Shown here in pieces: positions 27,133 to 35,647 of a DNA stretch of 64,000 bases (positions are counted from its first letter, which is position 1; each line of letters begins with the position of its first letter). The stretch is taken from NCBI RefSeq assembly GCF_022271435.1, contig NZ_JAFIQY010000035.1:1-64000 (forward strand), read 5' to 3'. The position numbers were made by a program, and so were the translations under genes. The stretch is from Streptomyces monomycini (lineage in GTDB: Bacteria > Actinomycetota > Actinomycetes > Streptomycetales > Streptomycetaceae). The notes beneath the pieces were generated by a model. The model searched no databases and had not been told where the DNA came from. It saw only the letters and a program-made list of their open reading frames with translations.

Positions 27133-27927
27133 ATGAGCACACGTCCCTACCCACCTACTCCAGAGATCAGCCCGCAGCGCCGGCTTTGCCTGGCAGCCGA
27201 CATGGAGCAGTACAGTCGCCTCGAAACCCGGACTCAGACGGTGATGCAGGCTGACCTGGTACGAGTACTGGACAAGGCTGCGACGTTGACTGGACTGGAT
27301 CGGGCCGCGTGGATCCGCCAGCCGCAGGGTGACCAAGAGCTCGCCGTGCTCCCCGACAACACTCCGGAAGCCAGCGTCCTCGGCCCCTTCGTACGCCACC
27401 TGGCAGCCCAACTGGCTTTCCTCAACGCCCACCGCTCCACCGCGATGCGTATGAGGCTGCGGCTCGCCGTCGACATCGGTGTTGTCGAAGACGCCGCCCT
27501 TGGGCATGCAGGCCCCGCGCCGGTTGCTGTAGCACGGTACCTGAACGCGCCACAGCTGAAGTTCGTGCTTGCGTCAGTTCCTTCGACTGACCTCGTTGCG
27601 ATCGTCTCCGACCGGCTATACCAGGACGTCGTGCGCCTGGGCAACCAAGGCCTGGATCCGAGTCACTACGTAAGAACGCACATCCGGGTGAAGGAATTCG
27701 GCAACTACGGCTGGATTCACGTACCCGGCCACAGCCCGGATGCAGCCTGGTCGGGCGCTGGGGGATCGACCGCACCACAGTCGCCCCCCTGCACGCCCGG
27801 CCCCAGCCCGGCGCGCCTCTCTCAGCACGTCAACGCAGGCGTCGCCGTCGGCCGTGACGTCACCGGAGGCGTCATCGTCGGGCTGCCACGGCACATCCCA
27901 TTGACCGACCCTCGGTACACACGATGA
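27133..27927 (+). CDS. Divergent class III nucleotide cyclase-like protein
   Basis: The product is 264 aa. RRLCLAADMEQYSRL near residue 20 matches the first metal-Asp strand of class III cyclases, and QPQGDQELAVL near residue 66 matches the second (GD). MRLRLAVDIGVVEDAALGHAG and VAVARYLNAPQLK follow the order of the remaining core motifs, in shortened form. Catalysis is therefore possible but not certain. A Pro/Ser-rich linker leads to a C-terminal motif GVAVGRDVTGGVIVG that recurs in the next protein. The stop overlaps the next ATG (ATGA). Confidence 0.6.
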   Translation: MSTRPYPPTPEISPQRRLCLAADMEQYSRLETRTQTVMQADLVRVLDKAATLTGLDRAAWIRQPQGDQELAVLPDNTPEASVLGPFVRHLAAQLAFLNAHRSTAMRMRLRLAVDIGVVEDAALGHAGPAPVAVARYLNAPQLKFVLASVPSTDLVAIVSDRLYQDVVRLGNQGLDPSHYVRTHIRVKEFGNYGWIHVPGHSPDAAWSGAGGSTAPQSPPCTPGPSPARLSQHVNAGVAVGRDVTGGVIVGLPRHIPLTDPRYTR

Positions 27928-28205
27928 CAGCACCTACACAACACAGCGAGGACAGCATCCAGTGGGTGGACCGCGGAGTGAACGTCGGGCGCAATGTGTA
28001 TGGCGGAATCCACATTCATTCAGCGACCTTGCAGGCCGCACCCGTTCAATCCCGGCACAAGTCAACGATCCGCACCTCAGCGGCGTGCCTCGCATCCGTG
28101 CGATCGAGCCTGCTGACAATGGCTCGCTGCTGCGAGCATGTGGCTGCAGCACTGTCAAGGCTGTCGGCGATCGGCCAGACGAGCCCGGACAGGGGGCATC
28201 GGTGA
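27924..28205 (+). CDS. Small unknown protein, translationally coupled
   Basis: The product is 93 aa. It begins inside the cyclase-like stop (ATGA) and ends overlapping the next GTG (GTGA). Residues ~17-30 (GVNVGRNVYGGIHI) match the C-terminal motif of the cyclase-like protein. The rest is Ser/Ala/Arg-rich with a possible helix. No family was recognised. The coupling at both ends is the main support. Confidence 0.45.
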   Translation: MTAPTQHSEDSIQWVDRGVNVGRNVYGGIHIHSATLQAAPVQSRHKSTIRTSAACLASVRSSLLTMARCCEHVAAALSRLSAIGQTSPDRGHR

Positions 28206-28960
28206 CGTCGTCCCGTCCCCAAAGCGTGTTTGCCGCCATCTCGGTGTGCCTCACCACAGTCCATTGCAGGCCGGCTGCGTGCTTCTCCGTGTCTATCGGC
28301 AAGCAGACGTTGCGGATGACCCCCGAGGCCGCACGGAAGGCACTGTACGAGCCCGGCACCGACGGGGCGTTGCGCAATGCAGTTTGGTGTCAGGCAATCA
28401 GCGAGGCGCAACGCGAGAAGTCCAGGCGTGAGAGCGACACCTGGCGGTTGCTCGCCGTCTGGCTCGGGCTGCCCGGTCTTTACCGGACCATCCACCGGAT
28501 CGAGAGGCGCCTGGCGGCCGACCGAGCTGATCTCGAGGGCGAAGCCGTGCTCGCTCTGCTCGAAGCCCTCGACACCACGGATCCGGAAAGTGCGGACGCT
28601 GGCAGCCGCTTAGTGAAAACAGCCGTGAATCAATTGTGGGCATACGCAAGTCGCAGCAGACGTGAAGTTCCCGTCGTGGACATCGCTGCGGTCGCGGCCG
28701 CTTATCAGGCCAGAATTCCGCTGGAGACCGAGCCCGTTACAGCCGAAGGATGGGAACTGCACATCACGCCCCCGCCTCGGGACGAAGGGCTTGCGGCGAC
28801 ACTGCGGTTCACAGAATCCCGAGTCCAGCGGGAAGGGGAGAGGCTCGGAGCGCTCGCACAGTGTGCCGGATTGCCACACCTCGTGTTCAGGGCACGTCGG
28901 CATGCGAACGCGGCCCGCATCGGCACGCTTGTGTTGCGCTCACCGGAAGCCGAACGGTGA
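28202..28960 (+). CDS. Unknown helical protein of the cyclase-like operon
   Basis: The product is 252 aa from GTG overlapping the previous stop. An ATG at 28316 (MTPEAARKALYEPG) is an alternative start that would skip a poorly conserved-looking head. The core is helical and charged (QREKSRRESDTWRLL; LADRADL-type region; AVLALLEALDTTDPESADAG), with a sigma-like feel in the HRIERRLAADRADLEGEAVL stretch but no clear domain. It contains a TTA codon (codon 137), suggesting bldA dependence. The stop overlaps the next GTG. Confidence 0.55.
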   Translation: MTSSRPQSVFAAISVCLTTVHCRPAACFSVSIGKQTLRMTPEAARKALYEPGTDGALRNAVWCQAISEAQREKSRRESDTWRLLAVWLGLPGLYRTIHRIERRLAADRADLEGEAVLALLEALDTTDPESADAGSRLVKTAVNQLWAYASRSRREVPVVDIAAVAAAYQARIPLETEPVTAEGWELHITPPPRDEGLAATLRFTESRVQREGERLGALAQCAGLPHLVFRARRHANAARIGTLVLRSPEAER

Positions 28961-29265
28961 GCACGCGGTCCGGGCCTCCCCTGTCCTTCGCAGAGGCGTT
29001 CGACCTTCCCCTGTGCATCGACCTGCGTACGGCCGCTCGCGCCTTCGGTGTGTGTCCAAGTACGGCGTACAAGCTGATCCGACTCGGCCGTTTTCCCTGC
29101 CCCGTGCTTCGCGTTGGCGGGCGGTACCGCATCCCCACCACTTACCTGCTCAGCGCCCTCGGTATCGAGGAAAGGCCCGTATACGCGGTCGACCTCGAGG
29201 GCGGCGCCGCTCACGCGGCCCGACTGCACCGTACCTCCCATCACGAAACGGAGAACCTCGGGTGA
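28957..29265 (+). CDS. Excisionase/MerR-like helix-turn-helix protein
   Basis: The product is 102 aa, GTG start overlapping the previous stop (GTGA). Residues ~17-68 form a winged HTH of the helix-turn-helix 17/excisionase type (RTAARAFGVCPSTAYKLIRL, then a wing GGRYRIPTTYLLSALG). It is probably a DNA-binding regulator of the operon, or a partner of its neighbours. It ends overlapping the next GTG. Confidence 0.75.
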   Translation: MSTRSGPPLSFAEAFDLPLCIDLRTAARAFGVCPSTAYKLIRLGRFPCPVLRVGGRYRIPTTYLLSALGIEERPVYAVDLEGGAAHAARLHRTSHHETENLG

Positions 29266-30389
29266 TCGCAACGCTGGTCTCTGCACAAGAGGCGAATCAG
29301 AACCTGACCTGCTTCGTCATCGGCCCCATCGGTGACTCGTATTCCACGAACGGCACCGCCGAGCGAGAGGCGTACGAACACCACCTCCGCATTTTCGAGC
29401 AGATGATCGCCCCAGCTTGTCAGAAGTACGGCGTCGTCGCCGTACGCTCGGATGGCATTCCTCATGCTGGCGACATCAACGAACAGATCTGCCGGCACGT
29501 GATCCAGTCCGACCTTGTCATCGCAGATGTCAGCGGCGGAAATCCCAACGTGATGTACGAGCTGGGACTCCGCCACATCACTGGCAAGCCGACGATTCAC
29601 ATCGGAGAGCACGGGCAGCTGCCTTTCGACATCGCATCGATCAGGACCATCCGGTACCACAGCTCTCGCAGTGGGTTGACCGACGCACGCAGGGACATCG
29701 AAACCGCGCTGGAGGTGGGGCTCCGTGACGGGTTCGAACCCCTCACGCCGGCCCGTGTCCTACGCGGAATCGAGACGGTCGACGGAGCATCGGCCCATAC
29801 CGAAGACACAGAGAAGGACGACGAAGACCCGCCCGGCCTGCTCGACGAGTTCGCTGCGATCGAGGACGGTCTGGGCGAGATGACCGCCGACATGGAAGCG
29901 TTCGGCAAGACGATTGAGACGATCGGGGCACTAACCGAGCAGTCCAACACAGAGCTGCTCGACCTCACCCAGGCCAACGTTCCTGCGAGTGCTCGTCTCG
30001 CGGCCGTGGCTCGATTTGCACAGTCGATCAGCGCCCCGTCCGAGGAGCTGAACAGCACCGCACGGGCGTTCGTAGGACGAATGGCCCCTCTGGACAGCGG
30101 GGTGCGGGCGGCCTTGGGCCTCGTCGAGGCGACCCCGCCCGAAGAGCGTGGCGAGGATACGGAAGAGTTTCTGGTCCAACTCATCGACTTGGCTGCATCC
30201 GCCCAGGAAAGCATGGCTCATGTCAGTGGCTTCGGCACGGCAGCCGATGGTCTGACGGGGTTGAGCCGTCATCTCCGCAAGCCGGTCAAGAACATTTCCA
30301 CTGCGGTCAAGCAGGTGGCTTCGGTCATGACGTGCATCGACGACTGGGCCGATAAGGCCCGTGCCCTGTCCCGCAGCACAGACGAATAA
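29262..30389 (+). CDS. Nucleoside 2-deoxyribosyltransferase-like (TIR-like fold) protein with helical C-terminal domain
   Basis: The product is 375 aa. Residues ~14-130 begin CFVIGPIGD and carry SDLVIADVSGGNPNVMYELG, the block in which nucleoside deoxyribosyltransferases keep their catalytic Glu (here near residue 100). Relatives of this fold hydrolyse or exchange bases on nucleosides or NAD-type substrates. Residues ~165-375 are helical and acidic with no known domain. It is the last gene of the coupled operon and could be its effector. A terminator follows. Confidence 0.65.
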   Translation: MIATLVSAQEANQNLTCFVIGPIGDSYSTNGTAEREAYEHHLRIFEQMIAPACQKYGVVAVRSDGIPHAGDINEQICRHVIQSDLVIADVSGGNPNVMYELGLRHITGKPTIHIGEHGQLPFDIASIRTIRYHSSRSGLTDARRDIETALEVGLRDGFEPLTPARVLRGIETVDGASAHTEDTEKDDEDPPGLLDEFAAIEDGLGEMTADMEAFGKTIETIGALTEQSNTELLDLTQANVPASARLAAVARFAQSISAPSEELNSTARAFVGRMAPLDSGVRAALGLVEATPPEERGEDTEEFLVQLIDLAASAQESMAHVSGFGTAADGLTGLSRHLRKPVKNISTAVKQVASVMTCIDDWADKARALSRSTDE

Positions 30390-30406
30390 TCGGCTACTCC
30401 CGACAA

Positions 30407-30431
30407 AGCCCGGGCCTTCGCGGCTCGGGCT
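30407..30431 (+). terminator. Terminator of the cyclase-like operon
   Basis: AGCCCGGGCC-TTCGC-GGCTCGGGCT forms a 10-bp stem with one mismatch, 18 bp after the last stop codon. Confidence 0.75.
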
Positions 30432-30566
30432 GCTCTCTTGGCCATTTCACAAGGGAGTACCCCGGGCCTGACCTAAAGCGTCTTCAGGTCAATCCGAGTG
30501 TGGCATGCGGGCCCCCGCTCCGCCGAATCCAGAAGTTCGCACTGTATGACCCGCGGCACGGAACGG

Positions 30567-31802
30567 TCAGTCCCGCTGCTGCAGCGCCTCCACCAGCAAG
30601 CGCCCCTCCTTCGCTCCCGCACGGAGCAGGGCCGCAGCCGTGACATGCAGCTCGTTCCAGGAGTGCGGGCGGCCGATCGTGGCGGCGTCGGGGACGAGCG
30701 GGAGTGCCACGGTCAGCGCCTCGGCAGCCTCCTGGGCCCCGGCGTACGCGTGGGCCAGGCAGCACCCGTACCAGGTACGGTCACGTCGGTACTGGTCCTC
30801 CAGCCCTGCCAGCCCGGTGCGCAGATGCCCGACGGCGCCACTCCAGTCCCGCAGATGCATGGCGATCATGCCGCGCTGGAGCATGAACCACGTCTCACCG
30901 TAGAAGTACATCCACGCGGGCTCGTCCTCCGGGTGGTGGGACGCCCGGGTGATCAGGGTCTGCGCCTCGTCGAGCAGCCGGTGGGCGTCGCCGCCGGCGC
31001 CGACGAGGGCGTGACCCCGCGCGGCCATCTGTGCCGCCATCCCCCGTACGCCGGGAGACGCGTCCGGGGCCGACCAGTGCGCCGCCTCGGCGAGCCGTAC
31101 GGCGCGGTCGCCCTGGCCTCCGGACCAGGCCAGGTGGGCCTTCATGCTCAGCGTCGTGGCGGCCATGTCCGCGTCGCCGGCCTCCAGCGCCCAGTCGTGG
31201 CTGCGGTCGTACCAGGCGAGAGCGGCGGCGGTCTGCCCCTGGTCCTGTGCCATCCACGCGAGGAACTGGGCGTGTTCGGAGGCAAGTCGGACCACCCGGC
31301 CCGCGATCGGGCCCCGGGCACCCGCGAACAGGTCCACGACGGCTCGGAGTTGCTGTTGCATCAGGCCCACCAGCGGCCGGGAACCGATCAGGTCCTCGGC
31401 GGAACGGTGCTCGGCCAGCAGCCTGTCCAGCCAGTCCAGAGTGGCGGCGTCCGCCTTGTGCGTCGCCTCGGTCGCACCGGTGATGCGCGCGAGCAGATCG
31501 GCGTCGGGCCCCGGACCGGGCAGCACGAGCCCCGCGACCGGCGCGCGGTACGGCTCAGCCACGTGTCCCGGCGCTCCCAGCCCGCCGACGATGCGCTGCC
31601 GCACCTCACCGGACGTCACCCGGCGACGCCCCCGCTCGATGTCGGAGACATCCGGCTGCGCCAGCCCGACGCGTTCACCGACCTTCGTCTGCGAGAGCCC
31701 TGAGAGACCGCGATAGGTGCGCAGGACGGCGCCCCAGTCCTCGGCCGCGAGCGCGGAAAGCAGCCCCGGATGGGACCAGATGTTGAGGCCGGGTGCCGTC
31801 AT
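30567..31802 (-). CDS. XRE-family regulator with TPR-like C-terminal domain
   Basis: The product is 411 aa. The HTH lies at residues ~33-65 (LSQTKVGERVGLAQPDVSDI). The rest is about ten helical TPR-like repeats (AALAWYDRSHDWALEAGDAD; AVGHLRTGLAGLEDQYRRD). Such proteins are common in Streptomyces next to small ATP-binding or DUF397 genes, and here the divergent neighbour is an ATP-binding protein. The signal is unknown. Confidence 0.82.
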   Translation of the reverse strand: MTAPGLNIWSHPGLLSALAAEDWGAVLRTYRGLSGLSQTKVGERVGLAQPDVSDIERGRRRVTSGEVRQRIVGGLGAPGHVAEPYRAPVAGLVLPGPGPDADLLARITGATEATHKADAATLDWLDRLLAEHRSAEDLIGSRPLVGLMQQQLRAVVDLFAGARGPIAGRVVRLASEHAQFLAWMAQDQGQTAAALAWYDRSHDWALEAGDADMAATTLSMKAHLAWSGGQGDRAVRLAEAAHWSAPDASPGVRGMAAQMAARGHALVGAGGDAHRLLDEAQTLITRASHHPEDEPAWMYFYGETWFMLQRGMIAMHLRDWSGAVGHLRTGLAGLEDQYRRDRTWYGCCLAHAYAGAQEAAEALTVALPLVPDAATIGRPHSWNELHVTAAALLRAGAKEGRLLVEALQQRD

Positions 31803-31935
31803 ACGACGAATATAGGGCGGCCTATAGGGCGGTGGGATGGGTCCGGTGCACGCTCATCCCGATGATCGGCCCGTAAGGTCCCACCGGCTGCGCAGACGGC
31901 CGCGGGACGTGACCGACCTGAAAGGGCGCATCGGC

Positions 31936-32322
31936 ATGACGCACGTTGCCGAAACCCTCCCCCGCACCCCCGAAAGCGCCGCCACCGCCAGACGCCTGGT
32001 GCGCATAGCTCTCTCCGCCTGGGGCCTGGAGGAACTGGCCGATGACGGCGCCCTGATCGTGTCCGAGCTGGTGTCCAATGCCGTCCACCATGCGCGGAGT
32101 CGTTGCATCCGGGTCTCGGTCACCCGGCCGGGAGCGGCCCGAGTGCGTCTCAGTGTCGTGGACAAGTCGATGAAGCTGCCGGAACCCCGGGAGTCGGGCG
32201 AAGGGGACGTGGACGGACGCGGTCTGATGCTCGTCGCCGTTCTGGCGGCGGACTGGGGCGCCGAACTGTTGCCGTGGGGCAAGCGGGTGTGGGTGGAGTT
32301 GCACGGGAAGGAACGAGGATGA
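31936..32322 (+). CDS. Small ATP-binding protein (HATPase_c, anti-sigma-kinase-like)
   Basis: The product is 128 aa, MTHVAETLPRTPES, with AAAGGG upstream. N-box: ALIVSELVSNAVHHA. G1/G2-like part: DVDGRGLMLVAVLAADWG. It resembles RsbW/SpoIIAB-type kinases widespread in Streptomyces and lacks a histidine-kinase dimerisation domain. It is divergent from the XRE-TPR gene and overlaps the next small gene by ATGA. Confidence 0.82.
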   Translation: MTHVAETLPRTPESAATARRLVRIALSAWGLEELADDGALIVSELVSNAVHHARSRCIRVSVTRPGAARVRLSVVDKSMKLPEPRESGEGDVDGRGLMLVAVLAADWGAELLPWGKRVWVELHGKERG

Positions 32323-32516
32323 CCGGCGAGCGGGGCCCGTGGGTGGGCGACCTGGTCCATGATGAGGACGCCGGGCGCCGCGGCATCGTCACGGATGTGC
32401 GTGGCAGGTCCGTGTGGGTGTTGCGGCCGGAGCACGAGTCGGGCCAGTGGACGTCGCGGCAGCCTCAGCGGCTGACCGTGGTGACGCCGCACGAGCACAT
32501 GAGGGAGCGGTTGTAG
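32319..32516 (+). CDS. Small hypothetical protein coupled to the ATP-binding protein
   Basis: The product is 65 aa starting at ATGA overlap with the previous gene, with GAGG upstream. GDLVHDEDAGRRGIVTDVRG followed by SVWVLRPEHESGQW looks like a short SH3-like beta-barrel, of the kind seen in tiny Streptomyces proteins beside such ATPases. Function is unknown. Confidence 0.65.
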   Translation: MTGERGPWVGDLVHDEDAGRRGIVTDVRGRSVWVLRPEHESGQWTSRQPQRLTVVTPHEHMRERL

Positions 32517-32537
32517 GGACGTACACCTACAGGCCCG

Positions 32538-33707
32538 TCACCCCACCCTCGCCCCTCCCCGGACCACCGCCACCACATCAAGCACCGCCCCCACATCCGC
32601 CAGCGGGTCCCCTCCCACCGCCACCAGATCCGCGTCGTACCCCGCCGCGATCCGCCCCTTGCGGCCGGCCAGGCCGCACACCAGTGCCGCCGTCGATGTT
32701 GCCGCCCGGAGGGCCTCCACCGGGGTGAAGCCGAAGTTGGTCATGGCGGTGATGCCGTGCGGGTAGCTGCCGTGGGCCTTGACCGGGAAGATGCCGGAGT
32801 CGCTGCCGAGGGCCATGGTCACGCCGGCTTCGCGGAGGGTGGCGAGGCCGGTGACGAGGGACGGGATGCGGCGGGCGATGTGGGCCGGGGGCGGGGGTCC
32901 GCCCGGGAGGGCGCCGAGGGTGAGGGAGGCGGTGGTGCCTCGGCGGACCATGCCCTCGATCACCTGGCGGTCGAAGTCGACGCCGGTTTCGGTGAGGAAG
33001 AAGCAGTGTTCGACGGTGTCGAAGCCGGTGGCGACCGCTTCGCGGATGCCGGCGGTGGCGTGGGCGTGGGCGGTCGTGCGGAGGCCGTGGTGGTGGGCCT
33101 CCTCGACGACGGCGCGGAGTTCGTCGCGGCTGTACTGGACGCTGTACGGGTCCGAGCCGGGGGTGAGGTCGCCGCCGGTGACCATGACCTTGACGAGGTC
33201 GGCGCCGCGTTCGGCCCGTTCGCGTACGGCCGCGCGGACGCCGTCCACGCCCTCCGCCCGGCCGCCGAGGAACCAGCAGTGGCCGCGGGCGGTGGTCAGG
33301 GGCGGGCCGGAGGCGACGACGTGCGGGCCGGCGGCCGGGTCCTGTGCGGTCTCCGTGCGGAGGCCGAGGGTGAGGTAGGCGCGGTCGCCGAGGTCTCGTA
33401 CGGTCGTCACCCCGGCGGACAGGGTGGCCCGCGCGGCGGTCCGGATGCGTTGCAGGAGGGTGGTGTCGTCGGCGGCGGTGAGCCGGCCGATGACGTCGTC
33501 GCTCGCGTCGAACGCCAAGTGGGTGTGGGTGTCGATGAAGCCGGGGAGGAGGGTGGCGGCGCCCAGGTCGAGGATGTCGGTCCCGACCAGCGGTAGCCCG
33601 CCGGGGTGGACGGCGGCGATCCGGCCGTTTTCGATCAGTACGGTGGGCCGCTCGACCAGTCCTGGCCCCACTCCGTCGAACAGTGCTCGTGCGCGTACTG
33701 CCAGCAT
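32538..33707 (-). CDS. Amidohydrolase-family protein (imidazolonepropionase/prolidase-like)
   Basis: The product is 389 aa. The metal motif reads LLPGFIDTHTHLAFDAS (HxH). VKVMVTGGDLTPGS carries the usual Lys position, TTAHAHATAGIREAV and DTVEHCFFL supply further His ligands, and TMALGSDSG provides the last Asp. It is a cytoplasmic metal-dependent hydrolase for an amide, peptide or cyclic imide. The substrate is unknown. It lies downstream of argR in the same direction. Confidence 0.85.
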   Translation of the reverse strand: MLAVRARALFDGVGPGLVERPTVLIENGRIAAVHPGGLPLVGTDILDLGAATLLPGFIDTHTHLAFDASDDVIGRLTAADDTTLLQRIRTAARATLSAGVTTVRDLGDRAYLTLGLRTETAQDPAAGPHVVASGPPLTTARGHCWFLGGRAEGVDGVRAAVRERAERGADLVKVMVTGGDLTPGSDPYSVQYSRDELRAVVEEAHHHGLRTTAHAHATAGIREAVATGFDTVEHCFFLTETGVDFDRQVIEGMVRRGTTASLTLGALPGGPPPPAHIARRIPSLVTGLATLREAGVTMALGSDSGIFPVKAHGSYPHGITAMTNFGFTPVEALRAATSTAALVCGLAGRKGRIAAGYDADLVAVGGDPLADVGAVLDVVAVVRGGARVG

Positions 33708-33839
33708 CGGACCTCCCGCGCCGCATACCGCCCGGCCACCCGGCCGCCCGAGGCGGGCTCCCGTGCCGCCCGGCCGCAGCGGCCCGGGCGAGGTCCCAGT
33801 ACAGCGGCCGGGCGGGCGGGCTGGTGAGGAACCCGCGGT

Positions 33840-34382
33840 TCAGCGTGCCTTTTGCGCCAAGTGCAGCAGGTGGTCGGCGAGGGCCTGGCCGCCGGCCGGG
33901 TCGCGGCTGATGAGCATCAGGGTGTCGTCGCCGGCGATGGTGCCGAGGATGTCGTGCAGTTCGGCCTGGTCGATGGCGGAGGCGAGGAACTGGGCGGCGC
34001 CGGGCGGGGTGCGCAGGACCACGAGGTTGGCGGACGCCTCGGCGGAGATGAGGAGTTCTCCGGAGAGGCGGCGCATCCGCTCCTCCTTGGCGGACTCCCC
34101 CAGCGGCGCCCGCGGCTTGCGGTCGCCGCCCTCGCTCGGTACCGCGTAGATCAGCTCACCACCGGTGTTGCGGATCTTCACCGCGCCCAGTTCGTCCAGG
34201 TCACGGGAGAGGGTGGCCTGGGTGACGGACAGGCCGTCGTCGGCGAGCAGCTTGGCGAGCTGGCTCTGGGAGCGGACGGCCTGCCGGTTGAGGATGTCCA
34301 CGATCCGGCGGTGGCGTGCGGTGCGGGTCTGCGGTACGGCAGGCCCCCCGTGCAGCGTCTCGTTGTCCTGCGCCTCGGTCAT
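33840..34382 (-). CDS. argR: Arginine repressor
   Basis: The product is 180 aa, MTEAQDNETLHGG. The winged HTH at residues ~24-85 includes SQSQLAKLLADDGLSVTQAT followed by LSRDLDELGAVK. The C-terminal hexamerisation and arginine-binding domain contains ASANLVVLRTPPGAAQFLAS and GTIAGDDTLMLISRD. With arginine it represses the arg genes by binding ARG boxes. It is the last gene of argCJBDR. Confidence 0.96.
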   Translation of the reverse strand: MTEAQDNETLHGGPAVPQTRTARHRRIVDILNRQAVRSQSQLAKLLADDGLSVTQATLSRDLDELGAVKIRNTGGELIYAVPSEGGDRKPRAPLGESAKEERMRRLSGELLISAEASANLVVLRTPPGAAQFLASAIDQAELHDILGTIAGDDTLMLISRDPAGGQALADHLLHLAQKAR

Positions 34383-34390
34383 CGTTGTCG

Positions 34391-35647
34391 TCAGTCTCCG
34401 GATCGTTGTACCCCGTGTGCCCCAGCGAGGGCCGCGTCGAGGACGGCGGGGAGCTTCCGGAGGAACGTATCCGCTTCGTCGTCCGAGACGATCAGCGGCG
34501 GGGCGAGCCGGACGACGTCCGGCGCGACCGCGTTCACCAGGAGGCCCGCGTCCTGAGCCGCTCGCTGCACCTGCGGTGCGACGGGCTCGGACAAAACGAT
34601 ACCCAGGAGGAGTCCCGCGCCGCGGACCTGGCCGACGAGCGGGTGCGCCGACGCCTCGATCCCGCCACGCAGCCGCTCGCCGACCCGCTTGACGTGGTCG
34701 AGGAGTCCGTCGGCCTCGATGGTGTCGAGGACGGCGAGCGCGCCCGCGCACACGACCGGGTTGCCGCTGAACGTCGAGCCGTGCGAGCCGGGGGTGAGCA
34801 GGCCGGCAGCGGGGCCGAAGGCGAGCGTGGCACCGATGGGCAGGCCGCCGCCGAGGCCCTTGGCGAGCGTGATCACGTCGGCCTCGACGCCCTGGGCCTG
34901 CGAGGCCAGCCAGTGGCCCGTACGGCCGATGCCGGTCTGGATCTCGTCCAGGACGAGCAGGGTGCCGGTGGCGGCGGTGATCTCACGGGCGGCGGCGAGG
35001 TAGCCGGGGGGCGGGACGACGACGCCGTTCTCGCCCTGCACCGGTTCGATGATCACCAGGGCGCTGTCGGTGGTGACGGCGGCGCGCAGGGCTTCGGCGT
35101 CCCCGTACGGGACGAAGTCGACGTCGCCGGGGAGTGGCCGGAAGGGGGCCTGCTTGGCGGGCTGGCCGGTGAGCGCGAGGGCACCCATGGTGCGGCCGTG
35201 GAACCCGCCGGTCGTGGAGACCATGTGCGGACGCCCGGTCAGCCGGCCGATCTTGAAGGCGGCCTCGTTGGCCTCGGCGCCGGAGTTGGAGAAGTAGACC
35301 CGGCCGGGGCGGCCGGCGATCCGCAGCAGCCGTTCGGCCAGCGCGACGGTCGGTTCGGCGACGAAGAAGTTGGAGACGTGCCCGAGCGTGGCGATCTGCT
35401 CGGAGACGGCGCGCACGACGGCGGGGTGCGCGTGGCCGAGGGCGTTGACGGCGATACCGCCGAGGAAGTCGAGGTAGTCGTTGCCGTCGGCGTCCTGGAC
35501 GCGGACGCCTTCGCCGCGTACGAGGGGGACGCGCGGGGTGCCGAAGTTGTCCATCATGGCGCCCTGCCAGCGCTCGGTGAGGGCGGTGTTGGACACCGCC
35601 GTTCCGGACGTGGTGCGGGTCGTCGTCCCCGTGGCCGTGCCGGTCAT
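34391..35647 (-). CDS. argD: Acetylornithine aminotransferase
   Basis: The product is 418 aa, PLP class III. Motifs are YFSNSGAEANEAAFKIGR, LLVLDEIQTGIGRTG and the PLP-Lys in VITLAKGLGGGLPIG. The N-terminal ~18 residues are a Thr/Gly-rich extension (GTATGTTTRTTSGTA). It converts N-acetylglutamate semialdehyde to N-acetylornithine. Its ATG overlaps the argB stop (ATGA). Confidence 0.96.
   Translation of the reverse strand: MTGTATGTTTRTTSGTAVSNTALTERWQGAMMDNFGTPRVPLVRGEGVRVQDADGNDYLDFLGGIAVNALGHAHPAVVRAVSEQIATLGHVSNFFVAEPTVALAERLLRIAGRPGRVYFSNSGAEANEAAFKIGRLTGRPHMVSTTGGFHGRTMGALALTGQPAKQAPFRPLPGDVDFVPYGDAEALRAAVTTDSALVIIEPVQGENGVVVPPPGYLAAAREITAATGTLLVLDEIQTGIGRTGHWLASQAQGVEADVITLAKGLGGGLPIGATLAFGPAAGLLTPGSHGSTFSGNPVVCAGALAVLDTIEADGLLDHVKRVGERLRGGIEASAHPLVGQVRGAGLLLGIVLSEPVAPQVQRAAQDAGLLVNAVAPDVVRLAPPLIVSDDEADTFLRKLPAVLDAALAGAHGVQRSGD

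Noticed and set aside
29728..29755. T-arm-like sequence GGGTTCGAACCCC within the last gene of the cyclase-like operon
   Set aside because: It lies in frame inside a clear coding region and no acceptor, D or anticodon arms surround it.
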